The position numbers were made by a program, and so were the translations under genes. From CAYWFP01 sp964457365 (GTDB lineage: Bacteria; Planctomycetota; SZUA-567): 23,459 nucleotides of DNA. Positions 8,051 through 15,465 of this stretch are shown piece by piece; the first letter of the stretch is position 1, and every line of letters begins with the position of its first letter. Below the pieces are notes generated by a model. The model had not been told where the DNA came from. It did not search any database and saw nothing but the letters and a program-made list of their open reading frames with translations. The stretch lies in assembly GCA_964457365.1 (NCBI GenBank), contig CAYWFP010000064.1, forward strand, positions 1 to 23,459, written 5' to 3'.

Positions 8051-8081
8051 GAGCCGGACAGGCCCGACACCCGTCCGGCTC
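8051..8081 (+). terminator. Hairpin behind the CheD-like gene, probable terminator
   Basis: GAGCCGGAC (8051-8059) pairs perfectly with GTCCGGCTC (8073-8081), giving a 9-bp GC-rich stem with a 13-base loop, 25 bases after the stop codon. The 3' flank (GCGCTTCCTTCCCC) is pyrimidine-rich but has no real T run, so intrinsic termination may be weak. Confidence 0.5.
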
Positions 8082-8099
8082 GCGCTTCCTTCCCCAATT

Positions 8100-8117
8100 C
8101 CGTTTCCGTGGAAACGG
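8100..8117. terminator. Second hairpin, possible bidirectional end signal
   Basis: CCGTTTC (8100-8106) and GAAACGG (8111-8117) form a perfect 7-bp stem around the tetraloop CGTG. It has no T run on either strand. Lying 18 bases after the first hairpin between convergent genes, it may block exonucleases or add to termination. Confidence 0.3.
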
Positions 8118-8386
8118 ATAGCGTCGGCCAATCGTGATACTCGTCGCGGTCGCGTTGGTTTGCGTGTGTAATACAACCGTGATGCCAGATGCGAGAATGC
8201 GCCGGAATTCGCCCGTGGGAATCCGCAAGTGGTTTGTCTGAAATCGGTTGTGTAAAATGAAATCGTGCGGGCCCGGTCGCGTGCCGCGCCGTCTCACAGG
8301 TCGGTGCGCCATCGTGCGGTGGCGGTGGCCTCATGACGAGGCCGGAAACGCGACTGAACGATGCGGAGAACGAGGCGCGCGGCCTG

Positions 8387-10405
8387 TTACAGAAAGCTGT
8401 TGCTCATCATGTAGCGATACCACTCTTTCTGCAGTTCGTCCTGGTCCTCCGCGCCGTAGATACGGAGCAGCTCGGGCTTCAGTTGCGGCTCGGTCATGGT
8501 GCGATAGGCTTCGAGATACCGGGCGAAGCCTTTCTTCGCCTTGGTGTTGGCGGTCAGGAAGCGTGCGAAGGCGTACATGTAGCCGCAGGTCTCAGGTTTC
8601 AGCGAGGCGATGCGGGCGGAGAAGAGTTCCTCCAGCGAGCCGCGGGTCTTTTCGTCCTTCATGATGCGCTGGATCGCGTCGCCCCAGTTGATGCCGCGCT
8701 TGAACGTCCGGGAGATGAAGACCTCGGCCTGGCCGGGGTTGAAGCCCTCGTATTCCTGATAGTCGATGTAGCGCGTGGCGGTGAAGCCGTTCAACTCGAA
8801 CTCGACGGCATAGCCGAAGCCGGCCGTCAGCCACAGCGGCAGCGGCGTGCGCGTGCCGACGAACCGGTCGCGGCGGACGTCTCCGGCGTAGGCCAGGAGG
8901 GCGACGTCGGCGAAGACGTGGGTGAAGAAGGCTTCGCGCTCGCGGCGGTCGGGCAGTTCGCTGATATTGACCACGCAATTGATGTCGGCCATGCCGTTGG
9001 TGCCGCCAGTGAAGGTGAAGGTCGGCACGCGCCAGATGAGCGAGGTGATCTCGTTGTACTGCGGCGTGCCCACGAGCTGGCGGCGGTACCAGGTGGCGAG
9101 CTTGCCGTAGTCGGCCGGTTCGTTGACGATGTAGAAGGCGATGGCGCGGGCGGGTTCGTCCAGCCGTTCCTCGAATTTCGGCAGCACCGTCTCCATGTGT
9201 TTCCAGACTTTGGCCAGGGTCTCCAGGACCGAGTTGCTGGAGACGTTCCGGGGGTAGCAGACGATGAGGTTGCCCGCGTACTTGACGCGGAAGTGGATGT
9301 CCTTGAGTTTGGTTTTGCGGACCTGCTCGCGGTTCCGCTTCGGTAGCACCGGGGGCTGCTTCGCCTCCTGCGCGTCGTCCTGTTCCGCGACGTTTTTCTC
9401 CTCGTCGTCGATCGGTTCGGGCGCGGGCGCGGGGGGGGCGTCTGCGCGGGCCAGCGCATCGGGCGGCAGCGCCTGCCCTGCGGAGAGGGATTTGAGGATC
9501 TTGATGGCCGAGAGCAACTGTGTCTGCTGCCGCTGCAGATCCTCCACGCGACCGAGAGCCTGGTCGCGCCGCGACCGCTCCTCCTCGAGCGTTTCGCGCA
9601 GGCTCTTCAGCGATTCGGCGACGGCGTCGTACTCCTGTTGCCGCCGCTGGGCGACCGTGCGCCGGGCCTCGGCCTCGACGATGGCCTCGTTCAATTCCTC
9701 GACGCGCGCCTCGATGTCGTTGAGAACCTGGTTGGCGTCGCGCTCGCGGGAGGGCAGGTTGGCGATCAGGTTGTGGATGATCTGTTCGTTCTTCGCGATC
9801 TCATCCTGCTGGCGCTCGTTCTCGGCTTTCATGTACGAGAAGAGCGTGGCCAAGAGCGCGATGCCCGCGAGCATGACGACGATCAGCAGTTGCACCATGA
9901 ACAGCCCGATGCGCTCGAGCCACGACCGGCGCGGCGAACGTTTGCGCACGGAGGGACGCTTCGCCTGACGCGAGGTATCGCCAGACGGCACTGGCGGAGG
10001 CGGAACGAGCGGCTCGGCGGCCGTGTCGTTCACGTCGCCGGTTTCGAGCGTTTCGAGTTCGGATTCGCGTCGGCCGTGTTTCTGCAGGATCTCGGCCATG
10101 GTGCCGACGGGATTGAGCGCGGCGAACTGGTCGCGTTCTTTGAGGAAGGCCTCCACCTCGGGGTGGATGTCGGCGGTGTAGGCGGTACGGTCCTGCCTCA
10201 GCAGCGTCGCGTGGATCTGGCCGAGCAGGCGCGCCGCGTCCTCGTCCAGCGAATCCACCGTGGCCAGGGAGACGACCACCGTCTCCGCCTGCGCCTCGAG
10301 CAAGGTTTTCATGGCGGCGCTCAGGTCCTGTTCGGCCCCCTTGGCAATGGGGCTGTGGAGTCGCATCACTCCCAGCGTTCCGGCCTTGCTCAGCTCGATG
10401 TCCAT
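8387..10405 (-). CDS. STAS-like / transmembrane / coiled-coil protein with degenerate peptidase-MA-like C-terminus
   Basis: 672 residues, ATG with AAAGGAAA upstream. Order of parts: a STAS-like domain (about 1-110), a Pro/Ser/Arg linker (130-165), one transmembrane helix (166-190), a long coiled coil (about 193-305), an Ala/Pro/Asp/Glu linker (310-360) and a C-terminal domain (about 368-672). With a basic stretch before the helix, the STAS part should be cytosolic and the rest periplasmic. In the STAS core the phosphoserine position of SpoIIAA falls on Glu55. The C-terminal domain has the layout of peptidase-MA-type gluzincins (a helix where HExxH should be, then PLPLWLTAGFGYAVE), but the motif reads H496-VFA-D500 and the downstream Glu is Ala528, so zinc catalysis is unlikely. 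It is the second gene of an operon with a protein of the same design 40 bases upstream. Function unknown. Confidence 0.8.
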   Translation of the reverse strand: MDIELSKAGTLGVMRLHSPIAKGAEQDLSAAMKTLLEAQAETVVVSLATVDSLDEDAARLLGQIHATLLRQDRTAYTADIHPEVEAFLKERDQFAALNPVGTMAEILQKHGRRESELETLETGDVNDTAAEPLVPPPPVPSGDTSRQAKRPSVRKRSPRRSWLERIGLFMVQLLIVVMLAGIALLATLFSYMKAENERQQDEIAKNEQIIHNLIANLPSRERDANQVLNDIEARVEELNEAIVEAEARRTVAQRRQQEYDAVAESLKSLRETLEEERSRRDQALGRVEDLQRQQTQLLSAIKILKSLSAGQALPPDALARADAPPAPAPEPIDDEEKNVAEQDDAQEAKQPPVLPKRNREQVRKTKLKDIHFRVKYAGNLIVCYPRNVSSNSVLETLAKVWKHMETVLPKFEERLDEPARAIAFYIVNEPADYGKLATWYRRQLVGTPQYNEITSLIWRVPTFTFTGGTNGMADINCVVNISELPDRREREAFFTHVFADVALLAYAGDVRRDRFVGTRTPLPLWLTAGFGYAVEFELNGFTATRYIDYQEYEGFNPGQAEVFISRTFKRGINWGDAIQRIMKDEKTRGSLEELFSARIASLKPETCGYMYAFARFLTANTKAKKGFARYLEAYRTMTEPQLKPELLRIYGAEDQDELQKEWYRYMMSNSFL

Positions 10406-10445
10406 GCGACGTTTCCTTTCTTTCGCTGCGGGAGAGCCCCGCCGA

Positions 10446-11993
10446 TCACATCGCGGTGATGTTGCAGGTGTAGGCCGTTCCCACCGGCGCCCAGGCCTCG
10501 ATGGATTTCGGCGCCGGGGCGCCGTCGACCTTGACCTGGCCGAAGATCCGGACGCCGAGGCTGCAGTGCCCGTGCCCGCCCGAACCGGTGGCCTGGATCA
10601 CGAGTCTGTTGTTGCCGGGATTGAGCATGCCGACGACGACTTTATGCCCCACGAGAATGTGGTTGTTGGCGAGGACCTGGCCATTGAGCGTAACGGTGAT
10701 GGTGTCCCCGTCCTCGCCGTGACCGGGGCCGTGGGAGTCGTAGAGATCGATATAGACGAAACCCGACCGGTAGTCGTCGCGGTCGATGTAGTGGTCGCGC
10801 TTGTCGGGGTAGTGGCGGACCAGCAGCGTGCGCAGCTTCAGGTTGTCGTATTCGTCGAAGAGCTCATCCGTCCAGTGCTTCTGGTAGTCCTCGGATTCGG
10901 CTTGCGTTTTCTCCTCTTTTGCCGTCGTCTTCTCGGGCGCGCGTGTGGGCGGGAGGCGGCGCGGCGCGGGCCGGGCGACCGCCGCCGGGGCGGCGCCGGT
11001 CACTTGCTTGACGATGTCCAGCGAGTCGAGGTACTGTTGCTGCACCTCGGTCAGCGCCAGCAGGCCGTCGATCTTGGCGTACTCCTTCGGTCTTTCGATT
11101 ACCTCGGCGATGTCGGCCAGTTCGTGCCGCAGATCGCGCAGCGTCACGGATTTCAGTTCCGCGGTCTCCTGCGAGGGAAGCGTCCGGGCCAGGCGGTCGG
11201 TCGTGTCCAGCAGGCGTCGGCGGAGCGCGGCGATGCGTTGCCGCTCCCTCTTGCGGAATGTCAGGCCCTTGCGGCGCATGGCGCGTTGCAGCTTCTCCAT
11301 GAAGACGAGGTGATGGTCGCCGCCGAGGGTGAGCAGGTGATCGGTCCGGTTCAGGTACATCTGCGTGCCCAGCCAGACCAGCGTCGCGGCCAGCCCCCCG
11401 ACGAAGAAGGCGAGGATGATCGCCACGCCGCGATGAATCGAGCGGCGGCGCAACTGGACCGGACTCAGCGGCGGTTTCGCCGGCCTGGCCGGTTTGGCGT
11501 TCATGGGCGCAGGCACCGACGGCGACGGAGCCGCATCCGCGCGGGTACGCGGCGGCACGGCCGTGCCCGGGGCGGGCGGCTGCTCCTGCGGCGCAGGCTC
11601 CGGACGCTCGACCGGCTGCAGCGCGACAAGGTCGACGGAGTTCAGCTTCTCCTTCTTGAGCAACCCCTTGCTGGTCTTCATCAGGTTGACCGGCGCGTCG
11701 GCGGTCTGCTTGAATTCGCGCCGCATCGACTTGGGGATATCGGCGAGGTGGAAGCTCATGCCCTTGTCGGTGACGCGGTCTTCGATCTGTTGCAGTAACG
11801 CGGCGAAATTCTCCGGCAGTGCCGCGAGCGTGTTGCAGGAGAAGATCAACTCGCGGGCGTCGGTCCGGGCCGCCCGGTCCACCGCCTGCCACAAGAGAAC
11901 GTGCGAGGCGGCGTCGAGCTTGCCGAGCGGGGTGAGGATGATCACCGGACCGGCATGAGCGATATCGACGCGGATCAAGCCCATTGCGGTCAT
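10446..11993 (-). CDS. STAS-like / transmembrane protein with periplasmic beta-rich domain
   Basis: 515 residues; ATG with AAGGG about 10 bases upstream (a second ATG lies three codons on). Order: a STAS-like domain (about 5-100, including GKLDAAS at 24-30), a Pro/Ala-rich linker (128-180), one transmembrane helix (188-210) after RRRS, a helical region with Arg/Lys-rich heptads (220-330), a Pro/Lys/Glu linker (335-368) and a C-terminal beta-rich domain (about 385-510) with GDTITVTLNGQ and LNPGNNRLVI, which looks like an Ig-like or jelly-roll fold. Ungapped alignment with SpoIIAA places Glu61 at the regulatory Ser58. The overall plan matches the next gene, which suggests an ancient duplication with replaced C-terminal domains. 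The pair may carry information between cytosol and periplasm; this is inference. Confidence 0.8.
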   Translation of the reverse strand: MTAMGLIRVDIAHAGPVIILTPLGKLDAASHVLLWQAVDRAARTDARELIFSCNTLAALPENFAALLQQIEDRVTDKGMSFHLADIPKSMRREFKQTADAPVNLMKTSKGLLKKEKLNSVDLVALQPVERPEPAPQEQPPAPGTAVPPRTRADAAPSPSVPAPMNAKPARPAKPPLSPVQLRRRSIHRGVAIILAFFVGGLAATLVWLGTQMYLNRTDHLLTLGGDHHLVFMEKLQRAMRRKGLTFRKRERQRIAALRRRLLDTTDRLARTLPSQETAELKSVTLRDLRHELADIAEVIERPKEYAKIDGLLALTEVQQQYLDSLDIVKQVTGAAPAAVARPAPRRLPPTRAPEKTTAKEEKTQAESEDYQKHWTDELFDEYDNLKLRTLLVRHYPDKRDHYIDRDDYRSGFVYIDLYDSHGPGHGEDGDTITVTLNGQVLANNHILVGHKVVVGMLNPGNNRLVIQATGSGGHGHCSLGVRIFGQVKVDGAPAPKSIEAWAPVGTAYTCNITAM

Positions 11994-12043
11994 GCCGAAA
12001 GCCCTTGTAGAAAACCAGGAGATAGCGAGGTTATGGCATAACT

Positions 12044-12072
12044 AACTTACTGCAATACAAAGGGATGGTCAA
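12044..12072 (-). promoter_or_regulatory. Candidate promoter of the STAS-TM operon
   Basis: On the minus strand TTGACC (12072-12067) is followed after exactly 17 bases by TAAGTT (12049-12044). Transcription would start near 12037, about 44 bases before the ATG at 11993. It lies in an AT-rich patch of an otherwise GC-rich region. Confidence 0.5.
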
Positions 12073-12148
12073 TCCGGTAACCCGAGGATCTGCCGCTTTC
12101 CTCGGGAAGCCGAGCGGGAGCCCTGCCTCGAATATCGCGAAGATAATC

Positions 12149-12176
12149 TTGTATACGCGCGGAAACAGGGTAGGAT
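12149..12176 (+). promoter_or_regulatory. Candidate promoter of the lptF/lptG-like gene
   Basis: TTGTAT (12149-12154), a 16-base spacer and TAGGAT (12171-12176). Transcription would start near 12183, so the earlier in-frame ATG at 12065 would not be on the transcript; this supports the GTG start at 12212. Confidence 0.45.
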
Positions 12177-12211
12177 GGTGGGCTCATTCGGCACCCCGAA
12201 AGGAACCGCGC

Positions 12212-13450
12212 GTGCTGGTCATTCTTCCGCTCTACATTCTGCGCGAAGCCGGGAAGGCGCTCGGGACCACGATGCTGGTCTTCACCTTCCTGATGCTGTT
12301 GATCTCCAGCGGCACGGTGATGCTCGACGGCGTCGGCATCGTCACGGTGATCAAGGTGCTGCCGTATCTCTTTCCGCTGATCAGCTCCACGGTGGTGCCG
12401 GTGGCGATCATCGCGGGGATGCTCATCTGCTACGGGCGGCTGGCCGGTTCGAACCAGATCATTGCCGCGCAGGTGGGCGGGGTGCATCCGCTCTGGTTGG
12501 CCGCGCCGACGATTGCCGCGGCGCTGCTGGCCTCGTTCATCACGGTCTTTCTCAACGCCAGCCCGCTGACCGAGTCGGTGAAGTCGATCAAGCGGATCAT
12601 CTTCTCCGACCGGGCGGCGATCATGAAGCGGCAGATCAAACGGCGAAGCCTGATCATTCCGCTGCAGTCCGAACAGGTGATCTCGGTGACGCGTTTCCCA
12701 CGGCAGTGGGACGAGCGCGGACGGCTGGCGATGGACGCGGTGGTCTACGAAACGGCGAACCTGGACGACGAGTCGCCCGACGACGACGACCTGTGGGACA
12801 AGCGCTATCCCTGGCCGCGGCATCGCTTCCTCGCCCGGCATCACGACATCGATCTGAAGATCGACGAGGAGAAGGAACTCTACATCGAGGGCAGTTGCCA
12901 GGACAGCGCGCTGGTCAACCTGGCCAATCCCGGCCGCCCGCTTTACTCCAGCCGGCAAGACTACCGCTGGCCGCTGCCGCAGGAGGGGAACGAGCCGCGT
13001 ATCGACCCGGACAAGCTGATCTACTGGGGATTGGACCGCCTCATTCTCGAGCGCGCGAAAATGCGCCAAATAATCGAGAATACGGCGGCGAAGGTGGAGG
13101 CCGCGCGGCTGGAAAACGCCGCCGCGGCGAGCTTCTTCGAGAATCAATTGGCCGATTTCGAGAAAAGCCTGATCAAGCGGACCGCGGAGCTGCATCGCAA
13201 GCTCGCGCTCTCCTTCGCCTGCTTGTGTTTCGCCGTGCTGGGCATTCCCCTGGGCGTTGCCAGCCGTCGCAGTGCGCTCGCCAGCGGCATGATCGGCCTG
13301 AGCATCGCCACGGGCTATTACCTCGTGGTCAACACCCTTCACGGCACGGTCCGCGACGGCCACCTCGACTGGTGGGTGCTCTGGGTGCCGAACCTGGTGC
13401 TGCTGCTGATGGGCGCGGCGCTCTGGCGGCGGCTGCGTTACTCGGAGTAG
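12212..13450 (+). CDS. LptF/LptG (YjgP/YjgQ) family lipopolysaccharide export permease
   Basis: Inner-membrane subunit of the LptB2FG transporter, which extracts lipopolysaccharide and passes it to the LptC/LptA bridge. Start chosen at GTG 12212 because AAAGGAA lies seven bases upstream and the protein then begins with the usual short amphipathic lead (LPLYILREAGKAL). 412 residues. The N-terminal half has hydrophobic helices at about 17-40, 47-73 and 90-118, including the family pattern PVAIIAGMLICYGRLAGSNQ. A polar periplasmic region follows (about 125-270, beta-rich), then a helical Ala/Glu segment (about 275-325), and the C-terminal helices begin with HRKLALSFACLCFAVLGIPL, the best-conserved family motif. 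Sequence alone does not tell LptF from LptG. It is somewhat longer than the usual 350-370 residues owing to the helical insert. It ends 6 bases from the convergent TraB/GumN gene. Confidence 0.88.
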   Translation: MLVILPLYILREAGKALGTTMLVFTFLMLLISSGTVMLDGVGIVTVIKVLPYLFPLISSTVVPVAIIAGMLICYGRLAGSNQIIAAQVGGVHPLWLAAPTIAAALLASFITVFLNASPLTESVKSIKRIIFSDRAAIMKRQIKRRSLIIPLQSEQVISVTRFPRQWDERGRLAMDAVVYETANLDDESPDDDDLWDKRYPWPRHRFLARHHDIDLKIDEEKELYIEGSCQDSALVNLANPGRPLYSSRQDYRWPLPQEGNEPRIDPDKLIYWGLDRLILERAKMRQIIENTAAKVEAARLENAAAASFFENQLADFEKSLIKRTAELHRKLALSFACLCFAVLGIPLGVASRRSALASGMIGLSIATGYYLVVNTLHGTVRDGHLDWWVLWVPNLVLLLMGAALWRRLRYSE

Positions 13451-13456
13451 GGCGGT

Positions 13457-14413
13457 TCAGGGCGCCGTTTCCGCCGTTGCGGGTTGCCATGGCCCGAGCG
13501 CGTCGGCCTGATTCACGGCGAAGCCCTTCTTCTCCAGCAGCGCCGGGATTCCGTTCGGGCCGACGAAGTGCGCCGCGCCGACGACGACGAAGAGCGGACG
13601 CGCCGCGGCGAGGCGCTCGATCTTCACCGCCATGCCCCGGTTGCGCTTCTCGAGCATCTTCTTGCGGAACTCGTCCATCACTTCGCCCACGGGCAGCGCT
13701 TCGAGGGCCAGCGTCTCCAGTGCCGCGGTATCGCCGGCCTGCAGCGCGCGGATCATCGCCTGCATCTCCCGGTCGAAGGTGTCGGCGTCGGCGAGCGTCT
13801 TCGCCAGCAACGCCTCCTGCAGCTTCGACGAGAAGCCGGCGAGCATGTCGATCTGGAAGCGCGCGGATTCGAGCTGGACGATGCGCTTGCCGGCGGACTT
13901 GGCCTTGAGCAGAAAGAAGTGATCGATGCCGAAGTAGGCGCTGTAGCCGTGCCGCGCCGCCTCGAGGTTGGTCAGGTGCATCATCAGGTACCACGGCCGC
14001 AGGCCGGTCAGATCCTCCACCCGCAGCTCGCGCGCGGCGCAGTACTTCTCCAGCAGCGCGAACGTCGCCGGCGCGACGTCGTCCCGCAGCGTCATGCCGG
14101 CCGGATAATACTGCTTGTGCTGTACCGCCGCCGCCTCCGTCATCGCCGACAAGTCGGTGATATCGATCTCCACGGCCAGCACCGACGCGCGGTCGAACGC
14201 CTCCATGATCGCCCGGTCAAGCGGGTACATCTCCGCCTTGCCCAGGTGGATCGAGCCCAGCAGGTAGACCGTCCGGTCGTCCTTGCGCGCTTCCCAGAAG
14301 AAAAGCTTTCGCGGCGTCTTCGCCTCCGGCGTTTCCCCGGCGCGCGCGTGCGGAGCGTACAGAAGCGCCAGCGCGGTCAGCAACACGAAGACGTGGCGGC
14401 AGGTCGAGCGCAT
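13457..14413 (-). CDS. TraB/GumN family protein (exported putative metalloprotease-like)
   Basis: 318 residues from the ATG at 14413, which has GGAGGA six bases upstream; the TTG at 14419 would leave no spacing. Residues 1-26 are a signal peptide (Arg, Leu/Ala core, Ala-Arg-Ala-Gly). The family marks are GSIHLG (53-58), VEID with Glu82, FGID (161-164), QLES and the second histidine motif GAAHFVG (279-285) near the C-terminus. The two GxxH motifs plus the Glu are the TraB/GumN signature, for which a metal-dependent protease (Tiki-like) activity is proposed. The substrate here is unknown. Location is probably periplasmic. It is 34 bases behind the two-TM coiled-coil gene and likely co-transcribed. 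Confidence 0.88.
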   Translation of the reverse strand: MRSTCRHVFVLLTALALLYAPHARAGETPEAKTPRKLFFWEARKDDRTVYLLGSIHLGKAEMYPLDRAIMEAFDRASVLAVEIDITDLSAMTEAAAVQHKQYYPAGMTLRDDVAPATFALLEKYCAARELRVEDLTGLRPWYLMMHLTNLEAARHGYSAYFGIDHFFLLKAKSAGKRIVQLESARFQIDMLAGFSSKLQEALLAKTLADADTFDREMQAMIRALQAGDTAALETLALEALPVGEVMDEFRKKMLEKRNRGMAVKIERLAAARPLFVVVGAAHFVGPNGIPALLEKKGFAVNQADALGPWQPATAETAP

Positions 14414-14447
14414 GGGCAATCCTCCGGTGATCGTGAAACGGGCGGTC

Positions 14448-15329
14448 TCAGACGCCGGTCAACTGCATCAGTTCGCCCGGGCGGATCTTGTCGACCTGCG
14501 CGAGGATCATCCGCCGTTCCTCCAGGTTGGAGATATAGCGGCGGATCATCTCGTTGAGTTCGTTGCGGGTGCAGTCGGGGACGTCCTCGTCGATCTCCTC
14601 CAGCCGCTGCAGCTTGTGCGTGACGTTCTGCACTTTGTACAGGAATGCCTGGATGAGGACGAACTCCTGCTCGAGGCGGGTCTTCTCGTCGGGGATCTTC
14701 TCGATGCGCTCGCGGTGGTAGGTCCGCTGCCGGGCGTTGTTGATGCCTTCGGCCAGTTCCACCGGATCGTTGTACAGCGTAACCCCGCCGGAAAGGTTCT
14801 CCTCCCCGGGGTAGTTCGGATCGTTCCGGTACATCTCCGGCTCGGGCTCGACAGCGGCGGCCTCGGCCTCGAGCTCGCTCAGCCGCTGCTGGATCTCATC
14901 GCCATGCTCGGTCAGGCGGTTCTCGTGTTCGTAGATGCGCGAGTGCTTGGCCCACTGCGTCGAGTGCAGCAGGTGGTGCCACCAGCGCAGGTGTGACTGG
15001 GTGCTTTCGAGCAACTCGACGGGGATCTTGCCCCGCATGATCTCTTTTTTCTTCTCGTCCACGTTGTGCGAACTGCGGATCAGCGCCACCGACGCGGCCC
15101 AGATGATCTGCCCGGCGGTCAGGGCCGCGAAGAGCATCCACACCGTCCGGCCCATAGCCAGCAGGATAGTGCCGATGACGGCGGTGACGGCGATGACGAA
15201 GACCGGCGGGGCGGCGTGTGACTTGTCCCAGCGACGGGCGTATTCCTCCGCGAGACGCTCGCACAGCAACTCGTAAAGGCTGGGCGTGGTCATGAGTTGT
15301 TCGCGTGTCGCGGCTTCTTCCAGGGCCAT
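14448..15329 (-). CDS. Two-TM coiled-coil membrane protein, unknown function
   Basis: 293 residues; ATG with AGGATA upstream. Two hydrophobic helices at about 42-60 and 62-84 form a tight hairpin, so both ends should face the cytosol. The N-terminal 40 residues are helical. After the membrane hairpin, residues 90-165 and 205-290 are long amphipathic helices rich in Glu, Arg and Gln, probably coiled coils, separated by a Pro/Asn/Gly loop (about 165-195). I recognise no family. It leads an operon with the TraB/GumN gene and is transcribed divergently from the zinc-finger membrane protein. Confidence 0.78.
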   Translation of the reverse strand: MALEEAATREQLMTTPSLYELLCERLAEEYARRWDKSHAAPPVFVIAVTAVIGTILLAMGRTVWMLFAALTAGQIIWAASVALIRSSHNVDEKKKEIMRGKIPVELLESTQSHLRWWHHLLHSTQWAKHSRIYEHENRLTEHGDEIQQRLSELEAEAAAVEPEPEMYRNDPNYPGEENLSGGVTLYNDPVELAEGINNARQRTYHRERIEKIPDEKTRLEQEFVLIQAFLYKVQNVTHKLQRLEEIDEDVPDCTRNELNEMIRRYISNLEERRMILAQVDKIRPGELMQLTGV

Positions 15330-15367
15330 CGGGTATCCTGTGGTTGCGGGACGAATGTTCTTGGGGC

Positions 15368-15396
15368 ATTATAGAAGCAGCGTCGAAACGGCACAA
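15368..15396 (-). promoter_or_regulatory. Strong promoter of the two-TM/TraB operon
   Basis: On the minus strand TTGTGC (15396-15391), a 17-base spacer and the perfect -10 TATAAT (15373-15368). Transcription starts near 15361, about 32 bases upstream of the ATG. Confidence 0.6.
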
Positions 15397-15409
15397 CCCA
15401 CTTAGGGAC

Positions 15410-15438
15410 TTGAAACCGGATCGTCGGCGTATTAAAGT
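15410..15438 (+). promoter_or_regulatory. Promoter of the zinc-finger membrane protein gene
   Basis: TTGAAA (15410-15415), a 17-base spacer and TAAAGT (15433-15438). Transcription would start near 15445, downstream of the in-frame TTG at 15442, which argues for the ATG at 15466 as the start. Its -35 lies 13 bases from the -35 of the opposite promoter, so the two polymerases would compete. Confidence 0.55.
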
Positions 15439-15465
15439 TTATTGTCCGAGCGAAAGCGCGCATTC

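Larger units (their letters stand above)
8027..8386. other. Convergent intergenic region between the CheD-like gene and the STAS-TM gene
   Basis: 360 bases between two convergent stop codons. It holds two adjacent hairpins (8051-8081 and 8100-8117), a 7-base inverted repeat ACAACCG (about 8176) / CGGTTGT (about 8247), and a short perfect hairpin GGCCTC-N5-GAGGCC (8327-8343). Part of 8130-8270 is less GC-rich than its neighbours. No open frame here has a good ribosome binding site or typical codon use. It probably serves termination from both sides; nothing else is recognised. Confidence 0.55.
11994..12211. other. Divergent promoter region between the STAS-TM operon and the lptF/G-like gene
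   Basis: 218 bases with one candidate promoter per direction (minus -35/-10 at 12072-12044, plus at 12149-12176). Their transcripts diverge, with about 145 bases between start sites. The open frame that crosses it on the plus strand from 12065 has no ribosome binding site. Confidence 0.55.

Noticed and set aside
8037..8312. A 91-residue minus-strand frame in the convergent spacer
   Set aside because: No ribosome binding site, codon use unlike the neighbours, and it runs through the hairpins.
12065..12211. N-terminal extension of the LptF/G-like protein from ATG 12065
   Set aside because: It would start before the predicted promoter, lacks a ribosome binding site, and the added residues do not fit the family.
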